Shown here one piece after another: positions 63,797 to 64,000 of a stretch of DNA of 64,000 bases (positions within the stretch are counted from its first letter, which is position 1; each line of letters begins with the position of its first letter). The DNA comes from Parabacteroides massiliensis (GTDB lineage: Bacteria > Bacteroidota > Bacteroidia > Bacteroidales > Tannerellaceae), in contig NZ_LT700192.1 in the NCBI RefSeq assembly GCF_900155425.1, forward strand, positions 124,001-188,000, written 5' to 3'. The position numbers and the translations under genes are program-made. The notes below the pieces were generated by a model. It searched no databases, was not told the DNA's origin, and saw nothing but the letters and a program-made list of their open reading frames with translations.

Positions 63797-64000
63797 CTAC
63801 CCGTTTTGAGATCCAGCTTCCTGGTATTCTGTCGGAGACATTCCGTAGGCAGCCTTAAAACTGCGGGCAAAATACGAACGGCTGCTGAAACCGATATGTT
63901 GGGCTATTTCGGAAACATTCATGTCTGATTCCTTTAAGAGTTTCGCTCCTGCCTCCAAACGGATATTTTTGATCAGTTCGATGGGAGAAAGCCCGGTTAC
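63797..64000 (-). CDS. AraC-type DNA-binding domain, C-terminal part (probable hybrid regulator)
   Basis: The last 67 residues of a protein entering from the right edge. They hold the second half of an AraC helix-turn-helix: SPIELIKNIRLEAGAKLLKE, VSEIAQHIGFSSRSYFARSF and the usual end KAAYGMSPTEYQ. In Bacteroidales such a domain beside susC is most often the end of a hybrid two-component regulator, but a small AraC protein cannot be excluded. It is oriented towards susC of locus B and is its likely regulator. Confidence 0.85.
   Translation of the reverse strand, partial: VTGLSPIELIKNIRLEAGAKLLKESDMNVSEIAQHIGFSSRSYFARSFKAAYGMSPTEYQEAGSQNG

Overview
The window looks like chromosomal DNA from a gut-type Bacteroidales bacterium, most likely Parabacteroides or a close relative. 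The pointers are two SusC/SusD pairs, a hybrid two-component regulator with a fused AraC domain, FimA/Mfa-type fimbrial lipoproteins, lipoprotein signal peptides in most surface proteins, and the Bacteroidales-type promoter element TAnnTTTG upstream of many genes. The genus is an inference from gene style; no species marker was read.

Layout. 1-1739 is a TonB-dependent receptor cut by the left edge. 1849-9349 holds metA, a U32 peptidase, a lipoprotein cyclophilin, a LacI-type hybrid two-component sensor and the fructokinase it probably controls. 9562-17297 is housekeeping: a tiny acidic protein, a TPR protein, lepA, a SPOR lipoprotein, an S9 peptidase and a rubrerythrin. A tRNA-Ser(CGA) follows. 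17666-19294 is an unusual exported Sel1-repeat protein with DnaJ-like zinc motifs. 19682-24352 is a fimbrial locus: anchor and major pilin on the minus strand, and a divergent large lipoprotein that may be a tip subunit. 24481-27336 holds a methyltransferase and an AspT/YidE-type transporter.

27732-44953 is a one-directional accessory block (locus A): SusC, SusD, a periplasmic arylsulfate sulfotransferase-like propeller protein, a CHR-family (ChrA) transporter, a PAPS-type sulfotransferase, two large glycan-related proteins overlapping by 4 nt, an alpha/beta hydrolase and a clan GH-A hydrolase. Two unrelated sulfo-transfer enzymes plus an oxyanion transporter directly behind a SusC/SusD pair make this the most interesting system in the window: it may handle sulfation rather than only breakdown. 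No regulator sits beside it. sbcD and sbcC follow.

49291-64000 is on the minus strand (locus B): partial AraC-type regulator, SusC, SusD, a beta-helix protein with a PDZ domain, a clan GH-D-like hydrolase, a GH105 unsaturated glycuronyl hydrolase, then a 1117-residue protein joining a propeller, two haem c motifs and a SUMF1 domain. GH105 points to a uronic-acid polysaccharide cut by a lyase, for example a rhamnogalacturonan. A twofold direct repeat framed by a 7-bp inverted repeat upstream of its SusC is a good operator candidate. In both loci a hairpin follows susD, which would set transporter expression above that of the enzymes.

Two intergenic regions carry short phased palindrome arrays of unrelated sequence but similar build: GAAAC-N4-GTTTC dyads with a 21-bp period (19431-19614), and five ACACCCGGGTGT palindromes at an exact 23-bp period (52841-52944). 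I could not assign a function to either.
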